Below, in pieces: positions 14,674 to 23,550 of a stretch of 40,277 nt of DNA. A model generated the notes under the pieces. That model searched no databases, had not been told where the DNA came from, and saw only the letters and a program-made list of their open reading frames with translations. The translations under genes were made by a program, and so were the position numbers. Origin of the DNA: JAAYWY01 sp050945275 (GTDB taxonomy: Bacteria > Bacillota > DTU030 > DUMP01); the NCBI GenBank assembly GCA_050945275.1, contig JBMNSQ010000002.1, positions 1 through 40,277 of the forward strand. The letters run 5' to 3'. Each line of letters begins with the position of its first letter. Positions within the stretch are counted from its first letter, which is position 1.

Positions 14674-15143
14674 TAAATCGCCACCCCTCTAACGAGAAGG
14701 AGAGTGGCTAGGAGGGCCAGCACAGCATAGGTCTCAACCATGGCCGCATACGTAACAGCTTGGCCTAGGGCTTCCTGACGTTTGGCCACTAGGCTGACAC
14801 CCGCAGCAGCTGCTTTTCCCTGAGCAATAGCTGATAACCAACCGACAATAGCAATAGGCATAGCTGCCATAAGAAGCTGCAAGCCCTGCATGGTAGTAAC
14901 AGCGGCCATCTGTCCGCCAAATACACCCAACTTGATCATAATAAGAAAACCCGAGAGAAGACCATAAATACCCTGGGTGCCAGGAATAGCCTGCAGCAGC
15001 AAAGTCTGACCAAAACGCTCTGGTTGCTCAGCAACTAATCCTGTTGACGCCTCGCCCACTAGACCAACACCGATTGCCGAACCGACACCTGGCAGCGCTA
15101 CTGCAAGAGCTGCCCCTAACAGCGCTAAATAAATGCCTTCCAT
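14673..15143 (-). CDS. ntpK: V-type ATPase subunit K (ion-binding ring proteolipid) with sodium-type residues
   Basis: The rotor-ring proteolipid: 156 residues and four transmembrane helices, built from two fused hairpins. The only membrane carboxylate is Glu137 (AAMVETYAVLA), as in double-hairpin V-type K subunits. Compared from memory with Enterococcus hirae NtpK, the sodium ligands are kept: Thr56 and Gln57 (PGTQG) for Thr64 and Gln65, Gln108 (SAIAQGKAAAAG) for Gln110, and Glu137 for Glu139; Leu61 is Ile53. This supports sodium rather than proton transport. It sits 6 bases after subunit I. Confidence 0.95.
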   Translation of the reverse strand: MEGIYLALLGAALAVALPGVGSAIGVGLVGEASTGLVAEQPERFGQTLLLQAIPGTQGIYGLLSGFLIMIKLGVFGGQMAAVTTMQGLQLLMAAMPIAIVGWLSAIAQGKAAAAGVSLVAKRQEALGQAVTYAAMVETYAVLALLATLLLVRGVAI

Positions 15144-15149
15144 TTACCT

Positions 15150-17114
15150 TTAAGCCTCCCTTTCTTCCAGTTCAAGCTCGATATACGTAGTAGTAATTCC
15201 AAATGGCGTGAAGCCCCTGCCTCCACTCTCATAAAATTTAGAGAAGAACTCTACATACTGTAGACGGCTTGCGTGAACATAAGCCCCAATGACATTTATG
15301 AGAAGATTGAACCCATGGCCACCGATAAAGATTAAAGCCGCCAGCGCTATACCAACGCCCCCACCTTCGGCCGCCATGCTCACCATGTTGTTTATAACCA
15401 TTCCGATAACCGATGTACTTAGTCCTAATGCCAAAAGTCGAGAATATGACAACACGTCAGATAAGTAACCACTAACGTCATATAGGCTAATTATGCCTGA
15501 CAGCAAACGTTTAATAAGACCTTTATTGTTACGCCCTTGGGTCGCCACTAGGCCAATGGCTCCTGTCCAGGACAATACGCGGGCTGCTGGGCCCAGAGCC
15601 GGCATTGCGCTTTCTCCAAGCAGCATAATCAAACCGGTGAGAAACACCATCCATAATCCTTGATCAAAAAGACCGTCAACAAGGTGTCCTTTCTTTATTT
15701 GCTGAATCATGCTTATAGTAAGACCCGCATAAATCTGTACCATGCCTACTGCCATTGCCACAATAAGCATTTTGAGCGGGTCGTCCATCGGACTAAACCA
15801 AATCGGTGGAATAGGCAAACTGCCAAAGTAGCTGCCGGTAATAATACCGAAGATAGCTGCCGAGAATCCACCTAACATAAGAGTAGTAAACAATTTCTTG
15901 GCCATCCCCGCCATGCGGATTTTTTTCATCAGATACCAACAGATACCGGCCAAGATAAGGCCGTACGCGGTATCCCCGTACATCATACCAAAAAACAGAA
16001 AATAAAACGGTGCCAGGTACGGGGTTGGATCAATATCACCGGGTCCAGGCAAACCGAATAATTCGGTGACAACCTCAAACGGCCAGACAACACGAGTGTT
16101 TTGCAATACTACAGGTGGATTGTCCTCGTCTCTAGCTTCTTCCCCAGTTAAGTAAGCACTAGGGCTAACCTTGCGGACAGCCTTATGCAAACGGGAAAAG
16201 TTCTTTTCTTCAATCCAACCGGTAAGGGCAAATGTTTCCTCGGTCCGACCAAATTTTAAGGCTAATTCCAATCGAGATCGCTGCAAAGAAAGTTCATCAT
16301 GGGTCACCTTTAATAGTAAACGATTGTCAACATACTGACGCGCCGTAGCCAAAACCTGCTCTTTGTCGGCAGTTAGTGCTGCCAGCTCTTGCTCCAATTG
16401 AGTTTTTACCTGGGCGCATGTTCCCTCTCTTTCAGGAAAAGTGGCACGACTAAAAGCATTTCGCCGGAGTATGTCCTGAACTGTGTCTTGATCTGTTTGG
16501 TCACTAAGAATAAACACAAAGGCCTCTTCACGACTGCCTCCTAGCTCTTCTACATAAGCATCAGGGGACGCCTCCTCTAGAGCACTTTTAAGAGCAGTCA
16601 AATTATCCTGTGGCAAAACCCCCACTTCGATAGCTACATCTGGACCGTTGGCTAGCTCCTCAAGCGGCACGTCCAGACTTAAGTACGGCTCAAGGGCTGC
16701 CAATAAATTGTTTTTCTGTGTTTCTTCGTTACGAATACGGTTAAGTTGTTCATCAAACTTTCTTAATGCTCTTACGGTTTCGTTGACTTTTTCTTGGTTG
16801 CTCCAATAATCGGTGAATTTCTGTTCGCTGAGTAGTACTTTTGTTCCGGTAAACTGCTGAATAAACGTGGTCTTTTCTGGATCAAGCCTATTTAGGAAGT
16901 CAAGGGAAAACCTAAGGTCGGCCAAACGTGCATCGAGCTCACTAGCCTTGGCCCCTGGTTCGTCCCGTAAAATACCGATATCCTCCTCTAGCTCTGGCAA
17001 GCTTAAGATGTCCTCCACCTGCAGTACACCCAGCCGCTGTAGAACCTCGGCAATGGCATCGCGATCATCACGATGAGCCACCAGAAAGACCTTCCTCATA
17101 CTAGCTACGGCCAT
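15150..17114 (-). CDS. ntpI: V-type ATPase subunit I (membrane stator, a-type)
   Basis: The stator that carries the half-channels next to the proteolipid ring. It has 654 residues: a cytoplasmic N-terminal half (~1-340) with two long coiled-coil arms, then about eight membrane helices. The essential arginine segment is LSYSRLLALGLSTSVIGMVIN in the last third. PYLAPFYFLFFGMMYGDTAYGLIL marks the first membrane hairpin. I kept the ATG at 17114, with GGAGAGG about 15 bases upstream, overlapping the stalk gene; the ATG at 17099, just after that gene's stop, would give MRKVFLVAHRDDRD and is an equally typical N-terminus. Confidence 0.94.
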   Translation of the reverse strand: MAVASMRKVFLVAHRDDRDAIAEVLQRLGVLQVEDILSLPELEEDIGILRDEPGAKASELDARLADLRFSLDFLNRLDPEKTTFIQQFTGTKVLLSEQKFTDYWSNQEKVNETVRALRKFDEQLNRIRNEETQKNNLLAALEPYLSLDVPLEELANGPDVAIEVGVLPQDNLTALKSALEEASPDAYVEELGGSREEAFVFILSDQTDQDTVQDILRRNAFSRATFPEREGTCAQVKTQLEQELAALTADKEQVLATARQYVDNRLLLKVTHDELSLQRSRLELALKFGRTEETFALTGWIEEKNFSRLHKAVRKVSPSAYLTGEEARDEDNPPVVLQNTRVVWPFEVVTELFGLPGPGDIDPTPYLAPFYFLFFGMMYGDTAYGLILAGICWYLMKKIRMAGMAKKLFTTLMLGGFSAAIFGIITGSYFGSLPIPPIWFSPMDDPLKMLIVAMAVGMVQIYAGLTISMIQQIKKGHLVDGLFDQGLWMVFLTGLIMLLGESAMPALGPAARVLSWTGAIGLVATQGRNNKGLIKRLLSGIISLYDVSGYLSDVLSYSRLLALGLSTSVIGMVINNMVSMAAEGGGVGIALAALIFIGGHGFNLLINVIGAYVHASRLQYVEFFSKFYESGGRGFTPFGITTTYIELELEEREA

Positions 17115-17433
17115 TGGCTTTCACTATCCTCTCCACAATGAGCGATACGGCATCAGGCAGACGCCCTTTAGAGCGCTGTCGAATTTGAGCACTGGCTGCC
17201 TCGGCCTCTTGGTGGATCGGTTCGGCCTCCTTGGCAGCTTCTGCCTCCGCCCGCACGATAATGTTTTCCGCTTCCTGTCGGGCCTCTCGAATAGCCTTGG
17301 TAACCAGGGCTTCGCCCTCAGCTTCGGCCTTTTCCCTAATTTGACGAGCTTCAGCCCGAGCATTGCGCCTCATTTCGACGGCACTGGCTTCGGTCTCTCG
17401 CACGGCACGCAGGGCTTCGATTGCCAAAAACAT
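17101..17433 (-). CDS. ntpF: V-type ATPase peripheral-stalk subunit G/H (NtpF-like)
   Basis: The small helical stalk subunit, partner of subunit E. It is 110 residues from the ATG at 17433 and almost wholly charged Ala/Glu/Arg heptads (REKAEAEGEALVTKAIREAR), a right-handed coiled-coil pattern. The open frame extends 21 codons further, but its first ATG overlaps the -10 box of the operon promoter and would not be in the message. GGAAGAGG lies 5 bases before the chosen start. It is the first gene of the operon. Confidence 0.85.
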   Translation of the reverse strand: MFLAIEALRAVRETEASAVEMRRNARAEARQIREKAEAEGEALVTKAIREARQEAENIIVRAEAEAAKEAEPIHQEAEAASAQIRQRSKGRLPDAVSLIVERIVKANGRS

Positions 17434-17494
17434 CACCACCTCTTCCGGAAGTAAGTTGATTCGTCTGGCATCTATATAGTACAACCCGGTTATC

Positions 17495-17524
17495 ATTATA
17501 GCATAATGGTGAAGAAGCTATCAA
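17495..17524 (-). promoter_or_regulatory. Promoter of the V-ATPase operon
   Basis: TTGATA (17519-17524) and a perfect TATAAT (17495-17500) are 18 bases apart on the minus strand. Transcription would start near 17488, about 55 bases before the first gene. This separates the ATPase operon from the wal genes upstream. Confidence 0.75.
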
Positions 17525-17555
17525 ACAATTATCTTTATCTCAGGGAAAAAGATAA
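17521..17555 (-). terminator. Possible terminator after walI
   Basis: TTATCTTT and AAAGATAA (17548-17555 and 17529-17536) form an AT-rich 8-bp stem with an 11-base loop. The downstream run TTGTTTGA is only partly T. It lies just ahead of the V-ATPase -35 box and may separate the two operons. Confidence 0.4.
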
Positions 17556-17627
17556 CCTTCACAATAGGTTTTCCTCCCATTTCCTCGCTTTTTCGAAGTT
17601 GTTAGTTAGAACCTTAACAAATGGGCT

Positions 17628-18500
17628 TTACCGTGCTTCTAATTCTCCGGTAAAAGCGTTCACGTAAAAATAGGTATCGCCACCGGCCCAGATACGCCAC
17701 ACAGGAACTGCTTCCCATTCATCAGCATTATAAATTTTATTGTAATAGCCTAGGGTAACTTCTTTGATAGTCAGAGTGGTTGCCTCGGGCCACGGACGTT
17801 CTAAGGCCAAAGTGAGTAAAGCCTCCTGGGCCGGTACGACGGGACGTCGGCTACCACTCTCTCCAAGCACTGTCAAGTAACGACGCCAACAATTTTCCAC
17901 CCCACCCGGAGTAACGATGAGCACCGCTCCACTGGCTCCCACTAATGGTCGTCCTTGCCATTTCTGGGTAAACTCGACTAAATACGTTCCTTGGCGCCGA
18001 TAGGGGATGCTTCTTACTAGTTCGAGCTCTCCCAAGCCGCCATGGTCACTAAGGAACTGCCGGGCCCGTTTTTGGGCCTGGTCGCTATTTTGAGTACCGC
18101 CGGACCGGTCCAGGCGGTAACAGGTATAAATCGTGACACCGCTGCTATAAAACAGTATTTCTTCCTGGCCTCGGCTAAAAGCAGCTTGGAGAAGAGGATC
18201 CTCTAGCCGGGACATGGTTACCTCTTCCAGCGTATCAAAAAAGGTAAAGGCTAGAGTATATGGATTTTGCCGAACAGCACCAACCCGAAGCAAGGCTAGC
18301 TCGGGTGTGTCTTGTGGCAGCTCAGTGGCTAGGATTAGGTTGTTGTCTTCTAATTGGGAGATAATGTCCGGATCCAGCGCTGCCCTGGCAGTATGTCCTA
18401 GGCGTCCGTCGGTGCGAACATCTAGGTACATTTTAGCTAGCATTAAGTCGAGCACTAAGAAGGTAATAAGCAGCAAGGTTTTTGCTCGTCTCCAGTTCAC
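17628..18500 (-). CDS. walI: WalI (YycI-family) regulator of WalK
   Basis: A membrane-anchored extracytoplasmic protein that, with WalH, controls the WalK kinase through transmembrane contacts. Residues ~8-26 (TLLLITFLVLDLMLAKMYL) form the single N-terminal anchor. The rest is an exported YycI-like domain, ending in WEAVPVWRIWAGGDTYFYVNAFTGELEAR, a PepSY/YycI-type finish. The 290-residue length fits. It overlaps the walH stop by four bases (ATGA type), showing coupled translation, and is last in the wal set. Confidence 0.9.
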   Translation of the reverse strand: MNWRRAKTLLLITFLVLDLMLAKMYLDVRTDGRLGHTARAALDPDIISQLEDNNLILATELPQDTPELALLRVGAVRQNPYTLAFTFFDTLEEVTMSRLEDPLLQAAFSRGQEEILFYSSGVTIYTCYRLDRSGGTQNSDQAQKRARQFLSDHGGLGELELVRSIPYRRQGTYLVEFTQKWQGRPLVGASGAVLIVTPGGVENCWRRYLTVLGESGSRRPVVPAQEALLTLALERPWPEATTLTIKEVTLGYYNKIYNADEWEAVPVWRIWAGGDTYFYVNAFTGELEAR

Positions 18501-19807
18501 TTAGCGCCACCTCCGGTATCAGGTGTATCTAAGATTACCAGGCGGCCATCTGGTTGCTCCACTAGCCAAACCGGTTGCAGAAAAGAGCTAGACTTAAGAT
18601 CAGGCTCTATAACGTAGCCAGGATAAACATCACTTACTTCTTGCTGGGAGGGCAAGGCAGCCAAACCTTCTTTGGCTGCAGTCACCGTCAGTATCTGTTT
18701 GGCGCTCGTTTGCTTAAGCGCCCAAATCTCCCGTTCGTAAGAGGCTACCCCCCGATCAGACAGCTCGAGCCGTGCCGGAAGACTGACGATAGGCAGCCCT
18801 TGTTCGTATTGGCGAAAGGCCAATCGATAAAATACGTGCCCCTGGCCAACAGCAGTTTCCTGAAGGTGAGCCAAGCGCATGGTAGGAAACCAACCTCCAT
18901 GTTGAGTAACAAAACGAACAGAGCGCATAAGCGCCTGGCTCCAAGGCAAACGCACACCTTGCAGTACTTCCGGCGCACTATATTCCACGCGTCCCTCCGG
19001 CCAGACGCGGACACCTCGACGACCATCGCTATAAATAGTAGCCGCATCTCGTTCGTTAATGCGCCGGGTCAAAGATAAATCCGCAAAAAAACTGCCGGCT
19101 ACCACCTGAGGATCCACCCGTTGGCCACTAATTTCCAGTATGGGCAAAGATAGATCCTGCTTAGGTAAAAAAAGACCGAACGGCGAAGTAGGCACATCAG
19201 TAATATGTTCGTAAGAAGGCAGTTCGTTAATCAGCGCATTCTCAAAAAAGGGCTCCAGCTTAACATCACCGCTGGGTAGTTCTAAGCTGGCAAAAGAGTC
19301 CCCCTCAGGGGAGGCAAAGATAAGCTTGGGCTCAGGCTGGTCCACCAACTGTATCCGTTTGATCGGCCAATTTGTCGTAAGTACCTGTTCATAACCTAAT
19401 ACCTGACCCCAGAGATCAAGGTTAGCAGGAAACTCAAACACTAACTCTAGTCCCGGCCCTTGTTGCGCTGCTTGCCAGTTTTTTGCATCGCTAAGCAAAA
19501 GCATCGGTTGATTGCTCCAGCGCCCCCCCAGTTGCTGCAGAGCATCTAACACGGGACGCCAAGCCCGGTTAAACAGCGCCGTCCCTGGATAAAGCACCGT
19601 ATGACTATCCGGGCCTAAATGGACAATTATTCGTGCCGGTTTCATCAGTTCTACCACATCGATACCTGGTCCCCAAAAAGTACCTCCCACCGGTGGGCTA
19701 CTGCCGGCAGTTACCGGTGGTGGTAATACCTGCCAAATGAGAAGGCTAAGGTAAGCACTGGCTGCCACCAGGACAATAAGTAGCCCTGTTTTAACACGCT
19801 CAAGCAT
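18497..19807 (-). CDS. walH: WalH (YycH-family) regulator of WalK
   Basis: The second membrane-anchored regulator of WalK. Residues ~8-27 form one N-terminal transmembrane helix; the remaining ~405 residues are extracytoplasmic, with the YycH layout (GPGIDVVELMKPARIIVHLG near the start, YSDGRRGVRVWPEGRVEYSAP centrally, and a PepSY-like C-terminal portion ending VWLVEQPDGRLVILDT). The 436-residue length is normal. It overlaps walK by eight bases and walI by four. Identification rests on position between walK and walI together with these features. Confidence 0.9.
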   Translation of the reverse strand: MLERVKTGLLIVLVAASAYLSLLIWQVLPPPVTAGSSPPVGGTFWGPGIDVVELMKPARIIVHLGPDSHTVLYPGTALFNRAWRPVLDALQQLGGRWSNQPMLLLSDAKNWQAAQQGPGLELVFEFPANLDLWGQVLGYEQVLTTNWPIKRIQLVDQPEPKLIFASPEGDSFASLELPSGDVKLEPFFENALINELPSYEHITDVPTSPFGLFLPKQDLSLPILEISGQRVDPQVVAGSFFADLSLTRRINERDAATIYSDGRRGVRVWPEGRVEYSAPEVLQGVRLPWSQALMRSVRFVTQHGGWFPTMRLAHLQETAVGQGHVFYRLAFRQYEQGLPIVSLPARLELSDRGVASYEREIWALKQTSAKQILTVTAAKEGLAALPSQQEVSDVYPGYVIEPDLKSSSFLQPVWLVEQPDGRLVILDTPDTGGGAK

Positions 19808-21608
19808 GATGCAGCACCTCGCCTTCTATTGCCGCTGGAAGAGAAAAGCTCACTGTGGTACCAACATCGGGCACACTCGTAAGGTCAATCCTTCCTCCAT
19901 GAGCCTCCACAATTTGGTGGGCGATAGATAACCCCAGACCAGTTCCCCCCATGGACCGAGACCGCGCCTTGTCCACGCGATAAAAACGCTCGAAAATCCG
20001 ATCCTGATCTGCGAGGGGAATGCCGATTCCACTATCGGTAACAGTAGTCTTAATGGTATTGATATCATCAGCATCACCGGGAGTCACGTGTACATTTATG
20101 CGTCCACCGGCAGGTGTAAATTTTATGGCATTACTAATGAGATTGGCCAGTACCTGCTCTATTCGATCTCGGTCAACTAGGACCGGGGGAAGATCTGGCT
20201 CGGCAAAAAAGTCCAGCGATAAAGCTCCGTGGTTCGCCTGCACACGAAAACGTTCAACCACTTCGGCCGCCAAGGCTTCCATTTTAAGCTGGCGTTTTTG
20301 CCACCTTACCTGTCCGGCATCGAGCTGAGCCAACTGTAACTGGTCTCGCACTAGGCGGGTCATACGGTCTACTTCCCCGTTGACCACTGTCAAAAACTTC
20401 CTTTTGAGGGACGGTTCTAGGGATTCCTCATCATCTAAAATGGTTTCCACGTAGCTTTTGATGGTGGTAAGCGGTGTCCTGAGTTCATGGGAAACATTAG
20501 CCACAAACTCGCGCCGCATGGACTCTAGCCGCTCCTCGTCGGTTATATCTTGCAGAGTAATAACCACACCGGGCTCAGCACCCTGGGCCGAAAACGGAGC
20601 CAAATGAACCCGCAGTATACGCCCCCCTGTACCCTCGCCTTCTAAATTCACGGTTACAACCTGGCCCAAAGCAACCTTCGATAAAGAAGCCTCTAAATCG
20701 AGACGAGGAAAAGCTTGATGCCAGGGCTGCATAAGAACGTCCCTAGGCCCCCCAGCAGATTTCAACAGCCGCAAAGCAGCTGGGTTAATAAGGACTACGT
20801 TTTTGGCCGGATCCAGGGCTACTACACCGTCACTTAAATTAGCCAGTACCGCTTCTACTTTCTCTTTCTCCTCGGATAATGCAGTTAAATTCTCTTGCAA
20901 GCGCTCGCGTAAGTAGTTAAACATTGACGCCAGCTGCCCTACTTCGTCTTTGGAGTGTACCGTAACCGGCTCGCCAAAACTACCACTGGCAATGGCCGCC
21001 GCCTGCCTTGTCACCTCTTGGATTGGCTCAGTGATGGTACGGGCCAAACCAAAACCGAGCGCGGCAGTGGCTAGTAGGGCCGTTGCAGTGGCTTTAAGAA
21101 AAATACCTTTGATTTCATTTAATGTTCGGTCAACTTCGCCAAGAGACGAGCGAAAGCCCACCGCTCCCACTACTTGGCTGCCGCGTTTAACAGGCACTGC
21201 CAGGTACAAACCCCGGGCCCGCTGGTCGCTTTCCCGACGAACTTCAGCCGTGGGGACACCGCTTAAGGCCCGGGTCAAATACGATTGCTGCAAACGTTTT
21301 CCCAGCTGGTTACGCTGATCACCACTAGCGGCCAGCACCATACCACCGGCATCAACAACTGTTATCTCGGCCCCAGTCTGGAGGCGAAAATCATCCACTA
21401 AATCGCCTAAATACGTCTCACTTTGCTCACCACTAAAATAGCGGTTGGCAAAGCCAGCCAATAAATTGGCCTGAGTTTCTAATGTGGTCTGAAAATTGTT
21501 ATCATAGTAATTCTGAAGACGCCGCACTAGCTGAACTCCAATAATCTCCATGGCAATTAGAACCAGGAGAATATAAAGAATAACCATCTTCCCCTGGATA
21601 CTTTTCAA
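19800..21608 (-). CDS. walK: WalK sensor histidine kinase
   Basis: The membrane sensor kinase controlling peptidoglycan remodelling through WalR. From the chosen TTG at 21608 it has 602 residues. In order: TM1 (~8-30, MVILYILLVLIAMEIIG), extracytoplasmic Cache-like loop (~35-165), TM2 (~168-188), HAMP (~190-240), PAS (~250-355), HisKA with the phosphorylated His374 in NVSHELRTP, and HATPase with GTGLGLSIAHQIVEAHGG. The open frame continues 72 codons upstream into walR, but those codons are not family-like. GGGGG lies about 10 bases before the TTG, which is 4 bases after the walR stop. Confidence 0.93.
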   Translation of the reverse strand: MKSIQGKMVILYILLVLIAMEIIGVQLVRRLQNYYDNNFQTTLETQANLLAGFANRYFSGEQSETYLGDLVDDFRLQTGAEITVVDAGGMVLAASGDQRNQLGKRLQQSYLTRALSGVPTAEVRRESDQRARGLYLAVPVKRGSQVVGAVGFRSSLGEVDRTLNEIKGIFLKATATALLATAALGFGLARTITEPIQEVTRQAAAIASGSFGEPVTVHSKDEVGQLASMFNYLRERLQENLTALSEEKEKVEAVLANLSDGVVALDPAKNVVLINPAALRLLKSAGGPRDVLMQPWHQAFPRLDLEASLSKVALGQVVTVNLEGEGTGGRILRVHLAPFSAQGAEPGVVITLQDITDEERLESMRREFVANVSHELRTPLTTIKSYVETILDDEESLEPSLKRKFLTVVNGEVDRMTRLVRDQLQLAQLDAGQVRWQKRQLKMEALAAEVVERFRVQANHGALSLDFFAEPDLPPVLVDRDRIEQVLANLISNAIKFTPAGGRINVHVTPGDADDINTIKTTVTDSGIGIPLADQDRIFERFYRVDKARSRSMGGTGLGLSIAHQIVEAHGGRIDLTSVPDVGTTVSFSLPAAIEGEVLHHA

Positions 21609-21612
21609 CTTC

Positions 21613-22305
21613 TTATTGCCCCCTAAAATAATAGCCAATACCTCGTTTCGTCTGGACATAAACCGGATTACCGGGATCGTCCTCGACCTTTTCCCGCAGG
21701 CGGCGAACGGTAACATCCACCGTGCGAATATCGCCGTAAAATTCATAACCCCACACTTTTTCCAGTAGGGTTTCGCGGGAAAAGACCCGTCCGGGTGATA
21801 ACGCCAAGAACTTGAGTAACTCAAACTCCCGCACAGTAAGCTCTATTACCTGGCCCCGTTTTTGAACCTCATAGCTCTCAAGATCAATGGTTAGATCATC
21901 TAAGGTTATCGCAGCCATACTTCCGTCTTGGATACGGTAGGACTGGACCCGCCGCAGCAGAGCACGCACCCGGGCTAGCAGCTCACGCGGACTAAACGGC
22001 TTGGTCACATAGTCGTCAGCGCCTAACTCGAGACCCAGTACCTTGTCTGTTTCTTCGTCTTTGGCAGTCAGCATGATAATGGGAACGGTAGAGTTCTGAC
22101 GCAAACGCTGACACACCTGCCAACCATCTAGTTTCGGTAGCATAATATCTAAGATAACTAAATCTGGCTGAAAGCTGTGTGCTTTAATCAGCGCCTGCTC
22201 ACCGTCAAAGGCAACCTCCACCTGGTATCCGTCTTTTTTTAGATTAAACTCCAGTATATCAGCAATTGGTTCTTCGTCATCGACTACTAATATTTTTTCG
22301 GCCAT
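21613..22305 (-). CDS. walR: WalR response regulator (OmpR/PhoB type)
   Basis: The DNA-binding response regulator phosphorylated by WalK, usually essential in low-GC Gram-positives. It has 230 residues. The receiver domain (1-118) has acidic pocket Asp9/Asp10, phospho-acceptor Asp53 (LVILDIMLP) and the TKPFSPREL switch lysine. A winged helix follows (~130-228, ELLKFLALSPGRVFSRETLLEKVWGYEFYGDIRTVDVTVRRLREKVEDDPGNPVYVQTKRGIGYYF). The start ATG has AGGTGAAGG upstream. It follows the metallopeptidase gene by 54 bases without a visible promoter, so some transcripts may come from upstream. Confidence 0.94.
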   Translation of the reverse strand: MAEKILVVDDEEPIADILEFNLKKDGYQVEVAFDGEQALIKAHSFQPDLVILDIMLPKLDGWQVCQRLRQNSTVPIIMLTAKDEETDKVLGLELGADDYVTKPFSPRELLARVRALLRRVQSYRIQDGSMAAITLDDLTIDLESYEVQKRGQVIELTVREFELLKFLALSPGRVFSRETLLEKVWGYEFYGDIRTVDVTVRRLREKVEDDPGNPVYVQTKRGIGYYFRGQ

Positions 22306-22359
22306 TAGCCTTCACCTCAAGTGTTTACCTTCGGCTTAAAGAGGTTAAATTCCTGCCGG

Positions 22360-23235
22360 CTACTTTAACCATTTAAGCCAGCACTCTTCCAAGTCGGCTG
22401 GCGATGTTATACCGACAGCTCTGAGGGATTGGGTAAAGGTACGCCCCTTAGCCAATTCATTTACTATTTTGTCAATTGATTCTGGGCCGTGAATATCGAC
22501 TAAACACTCGACAATAGATAAGGCCTGTTCGTAAGCTAAAAGCTCGTCATCTAACTGGCTAAAATTACCTAGCTCCTGGATAGAATACAACCTTTTTAGG
22601 CATAAATCCGAGCCAGCACCAAGTATGGCCCCGCAATGCTTAAGTTCAAGATACTGGGCCAAGCCCTCGCTAAACCAGCGGGGATAATTACCGGCTGTCT
22701 TGTAATCGAGAATTAGATGGGTAAATTCGTGTACCATCGGTCCGGCAGCCCAAAATATTTCCCTGAGCAGCTCGGGGCTAACATCGCCAATCCAGGCACT
22801 GGGCGACAGCACCCGGATAGCGCCGCCCCAATAGACTCCTAGGGCACTCTCTTTAGCTGACCAACCAAAGGCGGCATTAAGTTCTTCTGCTGTGGGATAG
22901 ACCACCACCAGGGTTTTGCAAAGGGGAATAAAATTGGCTTCTTTGGTTACTATGCTGTAAGCTTTTTCGGCTGCTTGGAGCACAGCGGTAGCTGAGTTTT
23001 TATCGGACGGTTGGTATTTAATCAAAAAATGTTCGCTTTCCAGACTGGGCCAATCTGCTAGTTGCCGCTGTAGCCGCCAGCGAGCGAATTGCCGGGCTTC
23101 GTGATAAACAAAAGGCCACAAGCTGCCGCTGGCGAGTAGCAAAACTAAAGCGATCACCAGGGTTATTATCGCCGTGCGGGAGCGGGGAACTGGCCGTCCG
23201 CGTCCCGGTGGCGGCGCTGTGGGCTGCATTGTCAC
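22360..23235 (-). CDS. Membrane-anchored zinc metallopeptidase (peptidase MA-like, HExxH)
   Basis: A probable extracytoplasmic gluzincin. From the GTG at 23235 it has 291 residues. A Pro/Arg-rich cytoplasmic start is followed by a membrane anchor (~21-40), then the protease domain. The zinc site is HEFTH (169-173), with Glu190 in WFSEGLAQYLE as third ligand. I chose the GTG because GAGAGGGG lies 7 bases upstream; the ATG two codons later is also possible, and the 27 codons before it look untranslated. It directly precedes walR, suggesting a role in envelope processing. Substrate unknown. Confidence 0.82.
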   Translation of the reverse strand: MTMQPTAPPPGRGRPVPRSRTAIITLVIALVLLLASGSLWPFVYHEARQFARWRLQRQLADWPSLESEHFLIKYQPSDKNSATAVLQAAEKAYSIVTKEANFIPLCKTLVVVYPTAEELNAAFGWSAKESALGVYWGGAIRVLSPSAWIGDVSPELLREIFWAAGPMVHEFTHLILDYKTAGNYPRWFSEGLAQYLELKHCGAILGAGSDLCLKRLYSIQELGNFSQLDDELLAYEQALSIVECLVDIHGPESIDKIVNELAKGRTFTQSLRAVGITSPADLEECWLKWLK

Positions 23236-23550
23236 GGTAATTCCCCTCTCCCTAGAGATTCCTTCTGTTTCACTATGCCTTGCAGGCTTTTTGCCCGCTC
23301 CGCCCGGCCACCTCATTTTGTAGGCAAAGCCTAAGCGAGCAGGCCAATGCTCTCCTCAGCGCTGAGGCAGCCTGCATCCGTAGGATGGCTCCGGCCCAAT
23401 TCAAGTGTCCATGAGTCAATGGTATCCCAAAATAACCCCGCTTGGGCTAGTGCCCTTTACAACGCACACAAAAACCGTCCTTTTTTGATAGGAATTATCA
23501 AGGCCCCTCCCCCATGTCAAACCATCACCCCGCCGAGGTGCTTATGGCAT
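23236..23550. other. Intergenic region upstream of the metallopeptidase gene
   Basis: About 315 bases without a gene. It includes a family C repeat (23355-23412). A 9-bp inverted repeat (CCCCGCCGA at 23529-23537, TCGGCGGGG at 23570-23578) spans the end of the NHL lipoprotein gene and might terminate it, but no T run follows. Confidence 0.5.
23355..23412. repeat. Dispersed intergenic repeat, family C, copy 1
   Basis: The segment from TCAGCGCTGAGGCAGCC to GTGTCCATG matches 31717-31775 at roughly 80% of positions by eye. It shares the core GCCTGCATCC..AGGATG with shorter relatives at about 31966 and, more loosely, 26408. Confidence 0.65.

Noticed and set aside
17434..17496. Upstream ATG for the V-ATPase stalk subunit
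   Set aside because: The ATG overlaps the -10 box (TATAAT) of the operon promoter, so it is not in the transcript.
21609..21824. N-terminal extension of walK to an ATG at 21824
   Set aside because: It lies inside walR in another frame, has no RBS and is unlike WalK N-termini; the TTG at 21608 fits better.
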